Source: Prorocentrum cordatum (Eukaryota; Sar; Dinophyceae; Prorocentrales; Prorocentraceae). From it: a DNA stretch of 35,000 bases. The translations under genes were made by a program, and so were the position numbers. Location of the stretch: positions 1,336,269 through 1,371,268 of the forward strand of contig CAUYUJ010022503.1 in assembly GCA_963575745.1 (NCBI GenBank). The letters are read 5' to 3'. Each line of letters starts with the position of its first letter. Positions within the stretch are counted from its first letter, which is position 1. Below the pieces are notes generated by a model. The model ran no database searches, was not told the DNA's origin, and saw only the letters and a list, made by a program, of their open reading frames with translations. Positions 1 through 10,119 of this stretch are shown piece by piece.

Positions 1-800
1 AGCTTTTTCACTGACGCTGTCTTTCCATGTTACCTCCGGCTCTCCCAGGCGGCCAGTTTCGGAGACGTTTCACAAAACGCATTGAACGCACATAACAGCA
101 TTGAGCACATCAAGTGCGCAATGTTCAATGAGACACACGGACTTTTTGGAGGTGGGATTCGTTGTATGTTTCAGATATGCGCGTAGGTTTTGTGTTATCA
201 TGTGATGTCAGTGGTTTCATTGTGCTGGCTATGCGTTCATCGCTTTCATGTTGCTCGCTGGAGCTGTTCTTTGCACTGTGCATGTGGTTTCTTGGCGTTG
301 TCTCCATGCGTGCTCACATTTCCAAAGCATGATTTCAGTGTGGTCTCGTGGATTTCTTTGTTTGCATATGTGCCTTACTGGTGTCATGTTTTTGGTTTTG
401 CACGAACGTGTTCTCCTTGTTTTCGCCCTGCCCCCTCCACCCCCCCCAGGAGGCCCACCCTTTTTTAGGCTGGCATTTTCGGATGTCTGGTTCTGTCTGA
501 GCTTCTTGGCACCAGCCCCAAGGACGCAAAGCGCGCTCTCATCCGCCTCGTGCATCAGGCTGCGCCTCGCCACGGCTTACAGTTGATATGAAATCTTTCT
601 CTGGGGGGCAAGCTTCATATGACGCGTCTCTTATCCGAGCAGCATGTTCTACGAGAGGCCAGATCCCGTGGCTATAAGAATGCTCCAACCAGCATTGAAG
701 GTTCGTGTCTGGCCGAGGCGAGTTGACGCCCAAAGCGATGTTATACGACACTACGGTGGATAAGCACATGTTCGACGGAGTCATCGCGGACGCTCGAACA
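1..800. other. No gene recognised
   Basis: No reading frame here shows a recognisable domain. The only structure seen is a short C-run near 430-448. The overlapping short open frames in all six frames are what GC-rich non-coding DNA gives. Confidence 0.5.
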
Positions 801-808
801 TTACTTAC

Positions 809-895
809 GCAGGACCAGCGATAATCTTCTTAAGTCGCCAGCGGCGACAAGCGGTTGTTGAAAGAGCATCGGCGCAGCCAGACACACAGCGTCTG
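809..895 (+). repeat. Diverged direct repeat, copy 1
   Basis: This block matches 1801-1885 in the same orientation, sharing pieces such as GCGACAAGCGGTTG and GAGCATCGGCGC. Read on the minus strand, both copies keep a peptide of the pattern ADALS-TACR-WRL, so the repeat may derive from a coding sequence. I do not recognise a family. Confidence 0.55.
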
Positions 896-1099
896 GGCAA
901 GATGCTTGCATCAGCTCGGTGTTGAGGAGAGGTGCATTCATATCGGGTGCAAGCCGCGTGCGAAGAGAATTGATGGAGCCCTTGAAACAACGCGCGACCT
1001 GTCTGTGACAGTTCGTAGCTAAACCCCCTTCCCCTTAGAGTCTTACCAGCGGCGGGCTTGAATGCCGCGGGTCCGATTTCCGTCGGTCGCCTCATTCAA

Positions 1100-1300
1100 T
1101 TAAGAGTATAAATTAATTCAGCGGATCTGACGTGTCCGCGCGAAAAAAACAGGACGGACATCATATCCACAATTTCCGAAATCGGATTGGATCCGTGCCG
1201 CGGGGGGGAAATATGATCCACCGCAGCACAATACCAAACCATATTCGGATCCGCCCCAAGTTGATTGGATCCGCCAAGTTTTGTTCCATGCGCGCTGGCG
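1100..1300. other. AT-richer spacer with GGATCCGCC repeats
   Basis: A locally less GC-rich stretch with a short direct repeat of GGATCCGCC followed by AAGTT around 1249-1281. No coding signal was recognised. Confidence 0.3.
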
Positions 1301-1642
1301 CAAGAGTTGAAGACATCATGTCCGGGTCCAAGAGGAATGAACTTTCGTCCTGAGTGTGGGCGTTTTGGATCTCAGATTCGCTTTTTGTCCTAGAGCCGAC
1401 ATACCACATCTGACCTGCATTACCCGCGATGCACATTCAAGAGTTCTCGCTCGAGACGTTCTCGCAAAAGTCCGCGCCGTAGATTTGAAATCGTGGTGGG
1501 CCACACCAGAGCCCGCCAACCATGGGAACCCCCCTCATCGCCTAGCTTTGCACTGGGCTCCAGATCGTACTGCAGCATGCCGGCGCCTACTACGCAGCAG
1601 AAGTCCTGCGGGGTGGATGAGGTAGGGTCCTCGCTCGAGACG

Positions 1643-1745
1643 CCGCCCTCCATCCATGTACTCGGTCCGCGGCGGGCCCCAAGCGGTCGCGTTTTGAAAC
1701 AGATGTGGCCCTCCATCCAGGTGCTCGTTCGGTGGCGGGCCCAGC
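1643..1745 (+). repeat. Two-copy tandem repeat of about 63 bp
   Basis: CCCTCCATCCATGTACTCGG (starting near 1646) recurs as CCCTCCATCCAGGTGCTCG (starting near 1709). Each is followed by a similar GCGGGCCC segment. This is a local duplication in otherwise uncharacterised DNA. Confidence 0.5.
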
Positions 1746-1800
1746 ACGGGAGCACCCAGGACGCGCAACGACGGCGCATGGCAGGCCAAACACGCACTGC

Positions 1801-1885
1801 CGCAGGACGGAACAAAATCCTCCTGAGGCGCCAGCTGCGACAAGCGGTTGGCGAGAGAGCATCGGCGCCGCTTGACGCACAGCGT
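1801..1885 (+). repeat. Diverged direct repeat, copy 2
   Basis: Second copy of the block at 809-895, with the same order of shared sub-motifs and scattered substitutions. The downstream sequence to about 2280 shows nothing recognisable. Confidence 0.55.
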
Positions 1886-2284
1886 ACTCTCATCATGGGG
1901 ATGTGCGCGGTGGCCTCGCAGACAGATGCTTCGTCGGCGCGAGTCAGGCCGGCGATCAAGTCCAATGGCGGGGAACGTTCTAGACCTATCGGCCGTGCCG
2001 CTGAGCCGCTTCTTTCGTCAGGGACATAGCTGTATTGCGCAATGTGTTCCCGTGGAGAGGACGGCCAGCAGGAAGGCTGCCGTCTTCGGGAGCCATCGCC
2101 TACGCGACTGGAGCAGCTGCCGAAGTCGGGCAGATTTCAGAGAAACGTGGACCACCGCTACCGAGAACCCATCCTATAGGGCGCCGACCTCTTGGCACTG
2201 GCACGCCCGAGCGTCAGGCGTGCCGCCGCCCATGGGGTTGGTTCTCGTCGGATGGAATCTCGGTGCCGGTGGTCCGTGCTTCAA

Positions 2285-2450
2285 GGGCTCCCCCGAGGGC
2301 GCGAAGTTATTCGCGCTTCGCGCTTCGCGGTCCTCGTTCCTTCTCCTCCTCCTCCTCGTCCTCCTTTTCTCCCTTTGGGGGGGCGGCGCGAGAGCGCGAA
2401 GTTATTCGCGCTTCGCGCTTCGCGGAGCGCGAAGCGCGAAGTTGGGAGCC
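2285..2450 (+). repeat. CTTCGCG/CGCGAAG hairpin elements (two copies)
   Basis: Two elements start with GGGCGCGAAGTTATTCGCG or a near variant (about 2296 and 2391) and are separated by a CCT-rich stretch. The second ends in a hairpin: CTTCGCGCTTCGCG at 2411-2424 pairs with CGCGAAGCGCGAAG at 2428-2441 across a 3-nt loop. Related copies lie at 11265-11315 and 11500-11570. This looks like a short non-autonomous dispersed repeat (inference). Confidence 0.7.
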
Positions 2451-3087
2451 CTAGGTGCTTCTCCCCTGAAGAGTTGGAACCTGGAGCCCCAGCGCTCACG
2501 TGATGTATGAGACGACGAGGAAGGAGTCTTTTCACAGACAGCTATAACCTGTCATCCGCCACGGTTTCACTCGCGATCAGCGCGACGCGCGCGCACTTCG
2601 TCAGACGCGCAGTTTCGCCGAGGTTTGGGCGTCCCTGGCCCCCTCGCGCTGCACATGCCATTCAACGATCAATGTCTGATTCGACAGCTGGATTGTCGAA
2701 CGTAAACGCTTGAGCGCAATGGGGAGGAACGGGAAGGAGGGGTAGGATGTCAGATGTGGCATGGGCGCTCGCCTAGCTTGCCTGATCCTTCTCTCCCTTC
2801 TCCGCCTCGGTGTCCAGCTTCAGGATGAGGGTAGGCACGCGGAGGACAAGGAGGTGGTGGAGGATAAGGCTCGTGTCCACTGCGACCGCGCGCTCACGCC
2901 GATCCCTAGCGGGGCTCGTGTGACGGAAGGAGAGGGACGAGTCGAGGATCGAGGTCCGAGGATTGAAGCTCGAGGATCGATGTTTCGAGCGCCTGTGGCA
3001 TTTCCCAGGCCTCCCGAAGCCTTCGGGGATCTTCAGGGACTTCTGGAGGGGAGTCGGGGGGCAACGGACAAACGAGATTAGTTGGAA
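2450..3087. other. No gene recognised
   Basis: Open frames exist but none carries a recognisable domain. Around 2940-2985 there are short repeats of the words GAGGATCGA and GGTCCGAGG. Confidence 0.4.
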
Positions 3088-3235
3088 TCTCTCTCTCTCT
3101 CTCTCTTTGTCTCTTTGTCTCTGTCTCTTGCTCTTGCTCTGTCTCTGTCTCATTCTCTGTCTCTGTCTATTTTTCTGACTCTCTCTCTCTCTCTCTTTTA
3201 TTGTTGTCTCTCTCTCTCTCTCTCTCTCTCTCCCC
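3088..3235. repeat. CT / CTCTGT microsatellite
   Basis: Runs of CT alternate with CTTTGT, CTCTGT and GCTCTT words, ending in a pure CT tract. This is a simple polypyrimidine repeat. Translations giving Ser/Leu-only peptides are artefacts. Confidence 0.95.
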
Positions 3236-3828
3236 TTGAAGCACGTCTACTATTACTTGAGATCTTCGGTACTTGTGTTCTGCTATTTCACAACCAGAAT
3301 TTTGTCGGAACACAATTGGAATCTAATCTGGGAGCCTAACCTGCTCCATCCGTATTGGAGTCATATTGGAAACCAATCTAGACCCTCTGCACCTGGAATC
3401 TGCACTTGACATCCCATTTGACATCCCATTGAGTCCCTCTCTCTCCTTCCATCTCCCCCTCCTCCCACCTCCTTCCCGCCTCCTGGCGTTGTGGCTATCT
3501 GCCTCTTCCTTTTTTCATATTTTCGTTGTCTCTTGGCGGTGGCGTAAGTGGCTCGACTCCAAGCGCTACCTGCCCGATGCAGCCCGCTCGGTGCCGAGCA
3601 CGCCCAGCAAAGCCGTCGTCGGGCAAAAGCATCCCCCTCCTCGCCCCTCCTCTCTCCCCTGGTGCCCTTCTGCTTCCTCCCGCCCGCCCTCCCTCCCTCC
3701 CCTCCCCCCCCTCGCCGCGGGGAGCGGCCCCAGGCGACGGCGCCAGCGACTGCGGCGAGCGCCGTGGCCGGCGCCTGGTCCGGGCGCGCATCGTGGTGCC
3801 GAAGGCGCCGATGGCACCGAGGATCCGA
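3236..3828. other. No gene recognised; pyrimidine- and GC-rich spacer
   Basis: Contains a C/T-rich stretch (about 3430-3480 and 3640-3715) and GC-rich sequence with open frames on both strands. No domain or motif was recognised. Confidence 0.4.
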
Positions 3829-3970
3829 GGAGGAAAAGGTACCGATACCGCTACCCTTCGCCCGTTTTCCCATGATTCCGCCTCCTGGTCCTGGGAGGCC
3901 CCCTCGTCGCCACCGCTGGACCTGCGTCGAACAATTCTGGTCAGAACGCGCCCTCGGAGAGGTCTTGGGA
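3829..3970 (+). repeat. Dispersed repeat, plus-strand copy
   Basis: Matches the reverse complement of about 5890-6022 over some 130 bp, with shared blocks ACCGATACCG, TTTCCCATG, CCTCGTCGCCACCGCTGG and ATTCTGGTC in the same order. The two copies lie in inverted orientation and flank the microsatellite/satellite stretch 3983-5730. The element's nature is unknown. Confidence 0.7.
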
Positions 3971-3982
3971 GTAGCGGTATAT

Positions 3983-4087
3983 CATATCATATGTCTGTCT
4001 GTCTGTATGTATGTATGTATGGATGCATGTATGTATGCATGTATGTAAATATGCATGTATGCATGTATGCATGTATGCATGTATGCA

Positions 4088-4118
<31 letters not shown>

Positions 4119-4260
4119 ATGTATGTATGCATGCATGCATGCATGCATGCATGCATGCATGTTTGTATGTATGTATGTATGTAATGTATGTATGTACGCA
4201 AGCATGTATGCATGCATGCATGCATTCATGTATGCATCTCCCTATGTACAGGTAGACATG
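3983..4260. repeat. GTCT / GTAT / GCAT tetranucleotide microsatellite
   Basis: A mixed tetranucleotide tract of CTGT, ATGT and ATGC units with local homogenisation of each variant. It is a simple repeat, not a protein. Confidence 0.97.
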
Positions 4261-4272
4261 CATACATCCATC

Positions 4273-4274
4273 CA

Positions 4275-4311
<37 letters not shown>

Positions 4312-4352
4312 GTATATATATATAGATATATATATATCTACATATATATATC
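4273..4352. repeat. (TA)n microsatellite
   Basis: Nearly pure alternating TA with occasional G or C interruptions, directly after the tetranucleotide tract. It is the AT-richest stretch of the window. Confidence 0.97.
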
Positions 4353-4459
4353 TCAGAGTGAGGGGGCCGAACGGTCATTCACTGTCACTGGGTGCGTGGC
4401 TGAAGTGGAATTCCGCGGTGCGGATTCTCGTTGTCGTTTGTTGTTGTTTGTTGTCGTCG

Positions 4460-4735
4460 TCCCACCCGCAACCCGCCCCGCGACGCACCCGCGACCCACC
4501 CCGCGACCCACCCCGCGACCCACCCGCGACCCACCCGCGACCCACCCGCGACCCACCCCGCGACCCACCCCGCGACCCACCCCGCGACCCACCCCGCGAC
4601 CCCCCGCGACCCACCCCGCGACCCGCCCGCGGCCCACCCCGCCCACCCGCGACCCACCCGCGACCCACCCGCGACCCACCCGCGACCCACCCGCGACCTA
4701 CCCCGCGACCCACCCGCGACCCACCCGCGATCCAA
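4460..4735 (+). repeat. CCCGCGACCCA minisatellite
   Basis: About 25 tandem units of ACCCGCGACCC or ACCCCGCGACC (10-11 bp). The same unit reappears between the longer repeats that follow (4731-5215), so the long repeat seems to have grown out of, or into, this minisatellite. Confidence 0.95.
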
Positions 4736-5215
4736 ACCACGTTCAAGGTACAAACCACCATTTTCGGCGCGCCTGCGGCGGGCTTTTTTTGGCATTCCTT
4801 CCAGGTGGAGAGCCCCCGCACCAACCCCGTGACCAACTCGCGACCACCCCGCGACCCAAACCACGTTCAGGGTACAAATTACATTTTTCGGCGCCTGCGG
4901 CGGGCATCTTTTGTATTCGTTTCAGGTGGAGAGCCCGCGGCCCACCCGCGACCACGTTCAGGGTACAAACCACATTTTTCGGCGCCTGCGGCGGGCATCT
5001 TTTGCATTCGTTCCCGGTGGAGAACCCGCGGCCCACCCGCGACCCAAACCACGTTCAGTGTACAAACCAATTTTTTTGGCGCCTGCGGCGGGCTGCTTTT
5101 GCATTCCTTCCAGGTGGAGGTGGAGAGCCCGCGACCCACCCGCGACCTAAACCACGTTCACTGAACAAACCAATGCCGCACAAGCGCGGCGGCGGATTTT
5201 TGCATGCCGTCTGAG
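4731..5215 (+). repeat. Tandem repeat of about 90-125 bp, five copies
   Basis: Units begin near 4731, 4855, 4951, 5044 and 5149 (last one truncated). Each contains CCACGTTCA, a GTACAAACCA-like block, TTCGGCGCCTGCGGCGGGC, then a T-rich stretch, CATTCCTTCCAGGTGGAG, and the CCCGCGACC minisatellite word. The T-rich run followed by CAGGTGGAG resembles a splice acceptor, but no coding continuity was found. Confidence 0.85.
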
Positions 5216-5342
5216 CCCGCAAGGACCTCTTCAAGCCCCGCGCATCCACACCAGCCCGTCCAGCAACTCTGCCCTGGCGAGTTGCCTTGATCAGAGAAGG
5301 CGGGGAGCATAAAGTGGAAAAAAGGATTGCGTTGCAGTTATC

Positions 5343-5735
5343 TTGGGAAAGGAGGGGGAGGCAGGAGGAGTAAACAGGGGACGAGGAGAACGCGGAAGAA
5401 GAGAGGATGTAAGGAGAATGTGGAGAAAGAAAAGGAGGAGGAGCAGGAGGACGAGGAGGGGGAGGAGGGGGAGGAGGGGGAGGAGGAGGACGAGGAGGGG
5501 GAGGAGGGGGAGGATGATGATGATGGACGACAATGGGAGGACGATGATGGAGGCCGATGAGGGGGAGGACGACAATGGGAGGACGATGATGAAAGGACGA
5601 GGGGGGGAGAGGGAGGACGAGGAAGAAGAGGAGGAGGAGGAGGAGGACGAGGTGGAGGAGGAGGATGACGATGACGATGAGGACGAGGACGAGGAAGAGG
5701 AGGAGGAGGAGGAGGAGGAGGAGGAGGAGCGCCAT
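5343..5735. repeat. GGA/GAC-rich polypurine microsatellite
   Basis: A polypurine tract of GAGGAG, GGGGGAGGA, GACGAG and GATGAT words. It encodes only Glu/Asp/Arg or, on the other strand, Pro/Ser/Leu peptides and is not a gene. Confidence 0.95.
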
Positions 5736-5867
5736 CGACAGGGAAGGTGGGGGCCACGAGGTCCGCCGGCTCGACGACGCCCGCGTCGCCCGCGCCCGCC
5801 CCCTCACTCTTATCCGCAATTGCGGGGTGCTGCGCATATGTACTTTTCGGTTTTCCCCGAGGGTTTC

Positions 5868-6061
5868 TCGCGCCACGTCGACCTGCGAGCCTCCCCGAAC
5901 CTCTGCCCGGGGAACGCTCGGACCAGAATTTCGCACCGAAGCCAGCGGTGGCGACGAGGGTCCCCCGGGAGGCGGAGACATGGGAAACCGGCTACAAGGT
6001 AACGGTATCGGTGCCTTTCGGCTTCCCATGAGGACCTCTCGCGCCACGTCGACCTACGAGG
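5868..6061 (-). repeat. Dispersed repeat, minus-strand copy, with flanking 24-bp direct repeat
   Basis: Roughly 5890-6022 is the inverted partner of 3829-3970. It is bracketed by CTCGCGCCACGTCGACCT at about 5868 and about 6037, each continuing as a similar CGAG sequence. Such a bracketing direct repeat could be a duplication caused by insertion, but it is longer than a typical target-site duplication. Confidence 0.6.
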
Positions 6062-6175
6062 TCGTGGTCGCTGGGCGCGAGGAGGTCACGTCGATATCCG
6101 GGCGCGCTGCCGCGGGTGTCCGCCGCCGTGCCGCAGCCCACCCGGCGGCGCGCTGTCGCCTCGGGGCCCTCCTTC

Positions 6176-6365
6176 TCGGGAGCCTTGAGACGGGGGTCAA
6201 AACAAAGGCGGGCCAGCCAGAGCGCCGGAGTTTGCAGGAGCCTGCAGTGCCCGGGTCGCATTGACCCAGCCCAGACTTGGGTGCATGATCCTGCAGGGTC
6301 TTGCAGGATCTTGCAAAGCCTGACTGACCCGGGTTTGGATTGACCTGGATCAGTCGATCCCCTCC
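6176..6365 (+). repeat. Dispersed CCTGCAGG-rich repeat, copy 1
   Basis: Starts with AGCCTTGAGACGGGGGTC and ends in GATCGATCCCC-like sequence after TGACTGACCCGGGTTTGGAT. It contains several CCTGCAGG/TTGCAGGATC words. Copy 2 lies at 8539-8770 in the same orientation. Confidence 0.8.
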
Positions 6366-6369
6366 CTTC

Positions 6370-6640
6370 CTCTCCCGTGCCCGCGGCGGGCCATCCCGCT
6401 TCGCCCTCCCCCGTGCTCTTGTTTTGCACGGGCGCAGTCATGATGGGTCGATTTTCTATCACCGCGACCATAGGTAGGACGGAGGAGAAGGGAGGGCAGG
6501 GAGGTCCTCCTCCTCCTCCACCTCCTACTCCTCCTCCCTCTCCTACCTGTGGTAGTGGTGGATGAAAATCAGCCCAGCAAGTTGCTTCGCTCGGTAGCCC
6601 GCACTGGTCACCGCGTGGGGCCGTGCCCGTCGCAAACGTT
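6370..6640. other. No gene recognised
   Basis: A short CCT-trinucleotide tract at about 6507-6545 and otherwise unremarkable sequence. Confidence 0.4.
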
Positions 6641-6849
<209 letters not shown>

Positions 6850-7283
6850 GGTGCTCGGGGCCCGCGAGGGCGAGGGCGTCCACATGTCCACGACCCCTCC
6901 CCCACCAGAAGTTTTGCTGTTGGCTTCCGTGCCTTGTGGACGGGCAGGGCCGGGGGGACTTGGGATGATAAGTGGATGCATGCTGGGCTTGATTCGACTA
7001 CACGTAGGAGTGACCCTTCGCTGGAGTGACCTTTGCTGGGGGCCCACGGGGATTCCTCCGTTCGCCGGGCGCGATACGATAGTAGCGTCATGCGCGCTTG
7101 TGTTTAGCCCCCCCCGCGGCCCTGAAGAAGCCGCGCACCAAAGGTCACTCTCACCCACGGTCACTCCTTGCGTGTAGCCGATTGAAGCATCTGGGGACCA
7201 CATCTTTCCTTCGCAGCAAGCGGAGCTGATGAAACAAGGAAGGGGGTCGATACTTCCCGACAGCTGCACAGCGCGGCAGCTGA
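6850..7283. other. No gene recognised upstream of the VASt segment
   Basis: An acceptor-like CTTTCCTTCGCAG lies at about 7206-7218, but the frame downstream meets TGA at 7281-7283, so it does not join simply to the coding segment that follows. No N-terminal VASt or GRAM exon was found here. Confidence 0.35.
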
Positions 7284-7669
7284 TCAATTCATTTCGACGT
7301 CGCCCTGCACGACACCCCGTATTGTGAGTGCTTTTCCGTCCACGAGTGCATCGCCCTCGAGCCCAGCCGCAGCGGCACGGGAGTTTGTGTAACCAAGTCG
7401 TACGGCATATTGTTCACAAAGAAGACGCTCATGAGAAGCGCCATCGAGGCCAAGTCCCGAGAAACGCAGGAGACGACTAGCAAGTCGCTGATCGAGTTCC
7501 TGTGCGCGCGGGCGGGTGACGGCTGGGCAAAACCTTCGCAGGTCAGAGTCGAGCAGGACGTCGTGGAGGCGTGGGAGCTGCAGCGTCGGGTCACCGTCTT
7601 CCATACGACGTGGCGGGCGCCCTTCCTGCCCCACGACGGACAGAAGCAGTGGCGCTGGGTGGACAGGGG
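7284..7669 (+). CDS. VASt-domain exon with start of DysF-like motif (partial gene)
   Basis: The frame starting right after TGA at 7281-7283 reads IHFDVALHDTPYCECFSVHE, then GTGVCVTKSYGILFTKK and MRSAIEAKSRETQET. This fits the C-terminal half of a VASt domain (the StAR-like sterol-transfer fold of GRAM/Aster/Lam proteins): a conserved HFDV..TPY strand, an IxFxK strand and an SxIE helix. Further on come ELQRR, WRAPFLPHDG and WRWVD, which resemble the N-terminal DysF pattern (W-LLPTD-W). The frame stays open to 7745, but a GTAC donor at 7670 just after WRWVDRG is a likelier exon end. The 5' limit is unresolved. Likely role, by family, is lipid binding at membrane contact sites. It could be a decayed fragment. 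Family assignment was made from recall, without a search. Confidence 0.55.
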
Positions 7670-7744
7670 GTACAGGAGCACAGGGGGCAGTATTTGGTTT
7701 CAGTACAGTCTCGCAGGACGTGCTGCACAGTCGATTCGAATGTA

Positions 7745-8110
7745 AGGCAGGCGCGCCCAGCTGTGACCGGTCGACGTGCGTAGGAACTGCTTCATGCCTG
7801 GGTGTGCGTGGCCAAGGGTGGGCCTGCAGCCTGCGGGGACCAGAACGGGAGGCCCACCGGGCGGGGGTCACACGCGGAGTGCCCATCTGGCGGGGCGACG
7901 CGGCGGGCCAGAGGACGCCATTTCTCGCTCGTACCCGCTGTGGCGGGGGACCGTCTGCTGAGTTTCAAACGCAAGCCTTCAATTTGTACCCCATCGGCAG
8001 TGAGGCCTTGACTAGCAGAGCGCGGCGGCACGGACTGGTTGATCTTGTAGGGGGGTGCTGGGCCACTATACGCTCGTCCGCAGGGCGTGCCAATTCGGGG
8101 GGTCTTTCGT
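7745..8110. other. No gene recognised
   Basis: Short open frames only, with no recognisable motif. If the VASt exon continues, this is intron. Confidence 0.35.
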
Positions 8111-8117
8111 CTGAGGA

Positions 8118-8249
8118 GGTGTGGGAGGATGAGGATGAGGATGAGGATGAGGATGAGGATGAACGAAGATGATGATGATAATGAGGATGAGGATGAGGAT
8201 GAGGATGAGGATGAGGATGAGGATGAGGATGAGGATGTGGATGAGGATG

Positions 8250-8320
<71 letters not shown>

Positions 8321-8430
8321 GGTGGGTGTGGTGGTGGTGATGATGATGATGATGATGATGATGATGAGGAGGAGGAGGAGGAGGAGGAGGAGGAGGAGGA
8401 GGACGAGGAGGAGGAGGGGGAGGAGGAGCG
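8118..8430. repeat. GATGAG / GAT / GGT / GAG microsatellite
   Basis: Successive blocks of GAGGAT hexamers, GAT triplets, GGT triplets and GAG triplets. Poly-Asp/Glu or poly-Ser/His frames are artefacts. Confidence 0.97.
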
Positions 8431-8538
8431 AAAGGCGCTGGAACAGGGACCGGCAGTGACGGGGTCCCGCATCGCAAGCCAGCGAGCCCCCTTGCGTGGG
8501 TGGGAGGGGGCGCCCGGAGCGGAGCAGCGCGGGCGATG

Positions 8539-8770
8539 TCGGAAGCCTTGAGACGGGGGTCAGTGCACACGGGGTCAGCCAGAGCGCCGGATTTTGCAGT
8601 ATCCTGCAGGGACAGGGTCGCATTGACCCGAGTTTGGGTGCAGGATCCTGCAGGATCTGCCAGCATCCTTCGCATTGACCCAGGTTTGGGTGCAGGATCT
8701 TGCAGGATTTGCAGGATTCTGCAAGGTTTGACTGACCCGGGTCTGGATTGACCCGGGTCAGACGATCCCC
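8539..8770 (+). repeat. Dispersed CCTGCAGG-rich repeat, copy 2, with internal duplication
   Basis: Same beginning and end as 6176-6365, but about 40 bp longer because the segment from TCGCATTGACCC through GGGTGCAGGATC is duplicated (about 8609-8651 and 8669-8701). Confidence 0.8.
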
Positions 8771-8814
8771 GACGATGGCGGAATTCCGGCCGAGCTCCGT
8801 CGCCCTCGGGGCGC

Positions 8815-8955
8815 TGGAGTCGGCACTTCGAGGGGAGCGCGTCGGCCTCGGCCAGGTTTGGGCCCCCCAGTCGGAGGATAATTCTTGGTTTCCGTAGAAT
8901 CGGCCTTTCGAGGGGAGCACGTCGGTCTCGGCCAGGTTTGGTCCCCCAGAGAGGC
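8815..8955 (+). repeat. Two-copy tandem repeat, ~82-bp period
   Basis: CTTCGAGGGGAGCGCGTCGG at about 8826 recurs with one change at about 8907. Each is followed by CTCGGCCAGGTTTGG and a C-run. It directly follows the dispersed repeat. Confidence 0.75.
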
Positions 8956-8959
8956 GAGA

Positions 8960-9160
8960 AGCTTTCGTGGTTAGTTTCGGTCACGCCCAGGGCCCTGACC
9001 TCCTAGCGTTCCCGGAGGTCCCTGGAAGTTTCTGGAGGCCTCTGGAGGTTTCTGGGGTCTCAAAGAAAGGACCGAAGTGCCCAACATTCTCGGATATTGC
9101 GGATGGTGCGCAAAAGCCGAACAGGGTCATGAAGGGACACTGCCATTTCTTGCTTTTCTT
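8960..9160. other. No gene recognised
   Basis: Contains the words CCCTGGAAGTTTCTGGAGG and TCTGGAGGTTTCTGG in tandem near 9020-9055. No coding motif. Confidence 0.35.
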
Positions 9161-9161
9161 T

Positions 9162-9305
9162 TGTGTGTGTGGGGAATAACCAAGACGCAGCCAGGCAGCT
9201 GCGCGACCGTTGTCGTGCGGTCCCACGAGGCCAGTGTCGGACACAAGCGGCGCCACGCTACATACCCGTTGTCCAGAAGGTCGAGCTGGAATTGATGTTT
9301 TTGTT
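9162..9305 (+). repeat. Tandem direct repeat, copy 1
   Basis: Begins TGTGTGTGGGGAATAACCA and includes GCGACCGTTGTCGTGCGGTC and GGTCGAGCT. It matches 9470-9612. Each copy runs into a GAT-type microsatellite. Confidence 0.75.
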
Positions 9306-9338
9306 GATGTTGAGGATGATGATGCTGATGATGCTGCT

Positions 9339-9387
<49 letters not shown>

Positions 9388-9388
9388 T
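9294..9388. repeat. GAT / CTG microsatellite
   Basis: TGATGTTGAGGATGATG words give way to CTG triplets and then a pure GAT tract. Confidence 0.95.
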
Positions 9389-9469
9389 GTTCATGTATGT
9401 AATCGTATGCATAAAACTGCTTCCGCTATAGACCGAGCCGTTCCCATCAGTAATATCATTCAAATTTTA

Positions 9470-9612
9470 TGTGCGTGTGGGAAATAACCAGGAAGCGGCC
9501 AGACGGCCACGCGACCGTTGCCGTGCGGTCCCGCATGGCCTGTGACGGACACAGGCGGTGCCGAACTATTCAAGCATGGCCACAGTGGTCGAGCTTGTGC
9601 TAATGATGGCGA
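9470..9612 (+). repeat. Tandem direct repeat, copy 2
   Basis: Diverged second copy of 9162-9305, with GGGAAATAACCA and GCGACCGTTGCCGTGCGGTC at the same relative positions. The GAT tract after it is short here, so the microsatellite expanded only in copy 1. Confidence 0.75.
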
Positions 9613-10110
9613 TGATGAGTAAATTCTACAACTGTGAATTATGTGAGTGTCGCCACTGTTGTAAACACAAGAGTCACTCGTGCTAGCACTTTTCTGTTGT
9701 TGCGTCTGTGTGGCCTAGTAGCGCGAGGGTCGGAGTCCCACCTTGCCGTGGTAGGCTTGTGCAGATGCCGAGGGACTGGGCCCGTGGGGTGCTCTTCCTC
9801 CGCTCCATCCCCAGGGGCCGGACGCGCCACTGCTGGGCGGCACTCACCGAGCTGGAGAGGCCCGTGAGGGTCTCGGGGCCCGAGGCCCGAGGCGGGGCGA
9901 GAGCGCTCGTCGTGGCCCCTTCACGGCGCCCCCGGCCCGAGAGCCCCGCGGCAACGACGACGGTGGCGGCGACGCCGACGACCGCGACGTCCTCGTCGTC
10001 CCGAGGAGGCACCGGCTGCTCGGCGGGAAGGCCAAGGAGCCCTGCGCGCGGGCCGAGCGCCCGCCGCTGGGCCCCCCAGGCGGGCCCCCCTCCCTGCGCG
10101 GCTGGGCGGC
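9613..10110. other. GC-rich open stretch, no gene recognised
   Basis: High-GC sequence open in several frames of both strands between about 9690 and 10110. No motif favours one frame, so I do not call a gene. Confidence 0.35.
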
Positions 10111-10119
10111 GATGACGGC

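Noticed and set aside
3983-4352. Telomere or centromere sequence
   Set aside because: The units are GTAT, GCAT, GTCT and TA. No TTTAGGG-type repeats were seen, and nothing supports a centromere function.
3526-5214. A 562-codon plus-strand open frame
   Set aside because: It runs through the tetranucleotide, TA and CCCGCGACCCA arrays. Its length comes from repeat periods without stops.
7965-8984. Histidine- and serine-rich frames of up to 339 codons
   Set aside because: They are translations of the GAT/GAG microsatellite joined to a dispersed repeat present elsewhere in the window.
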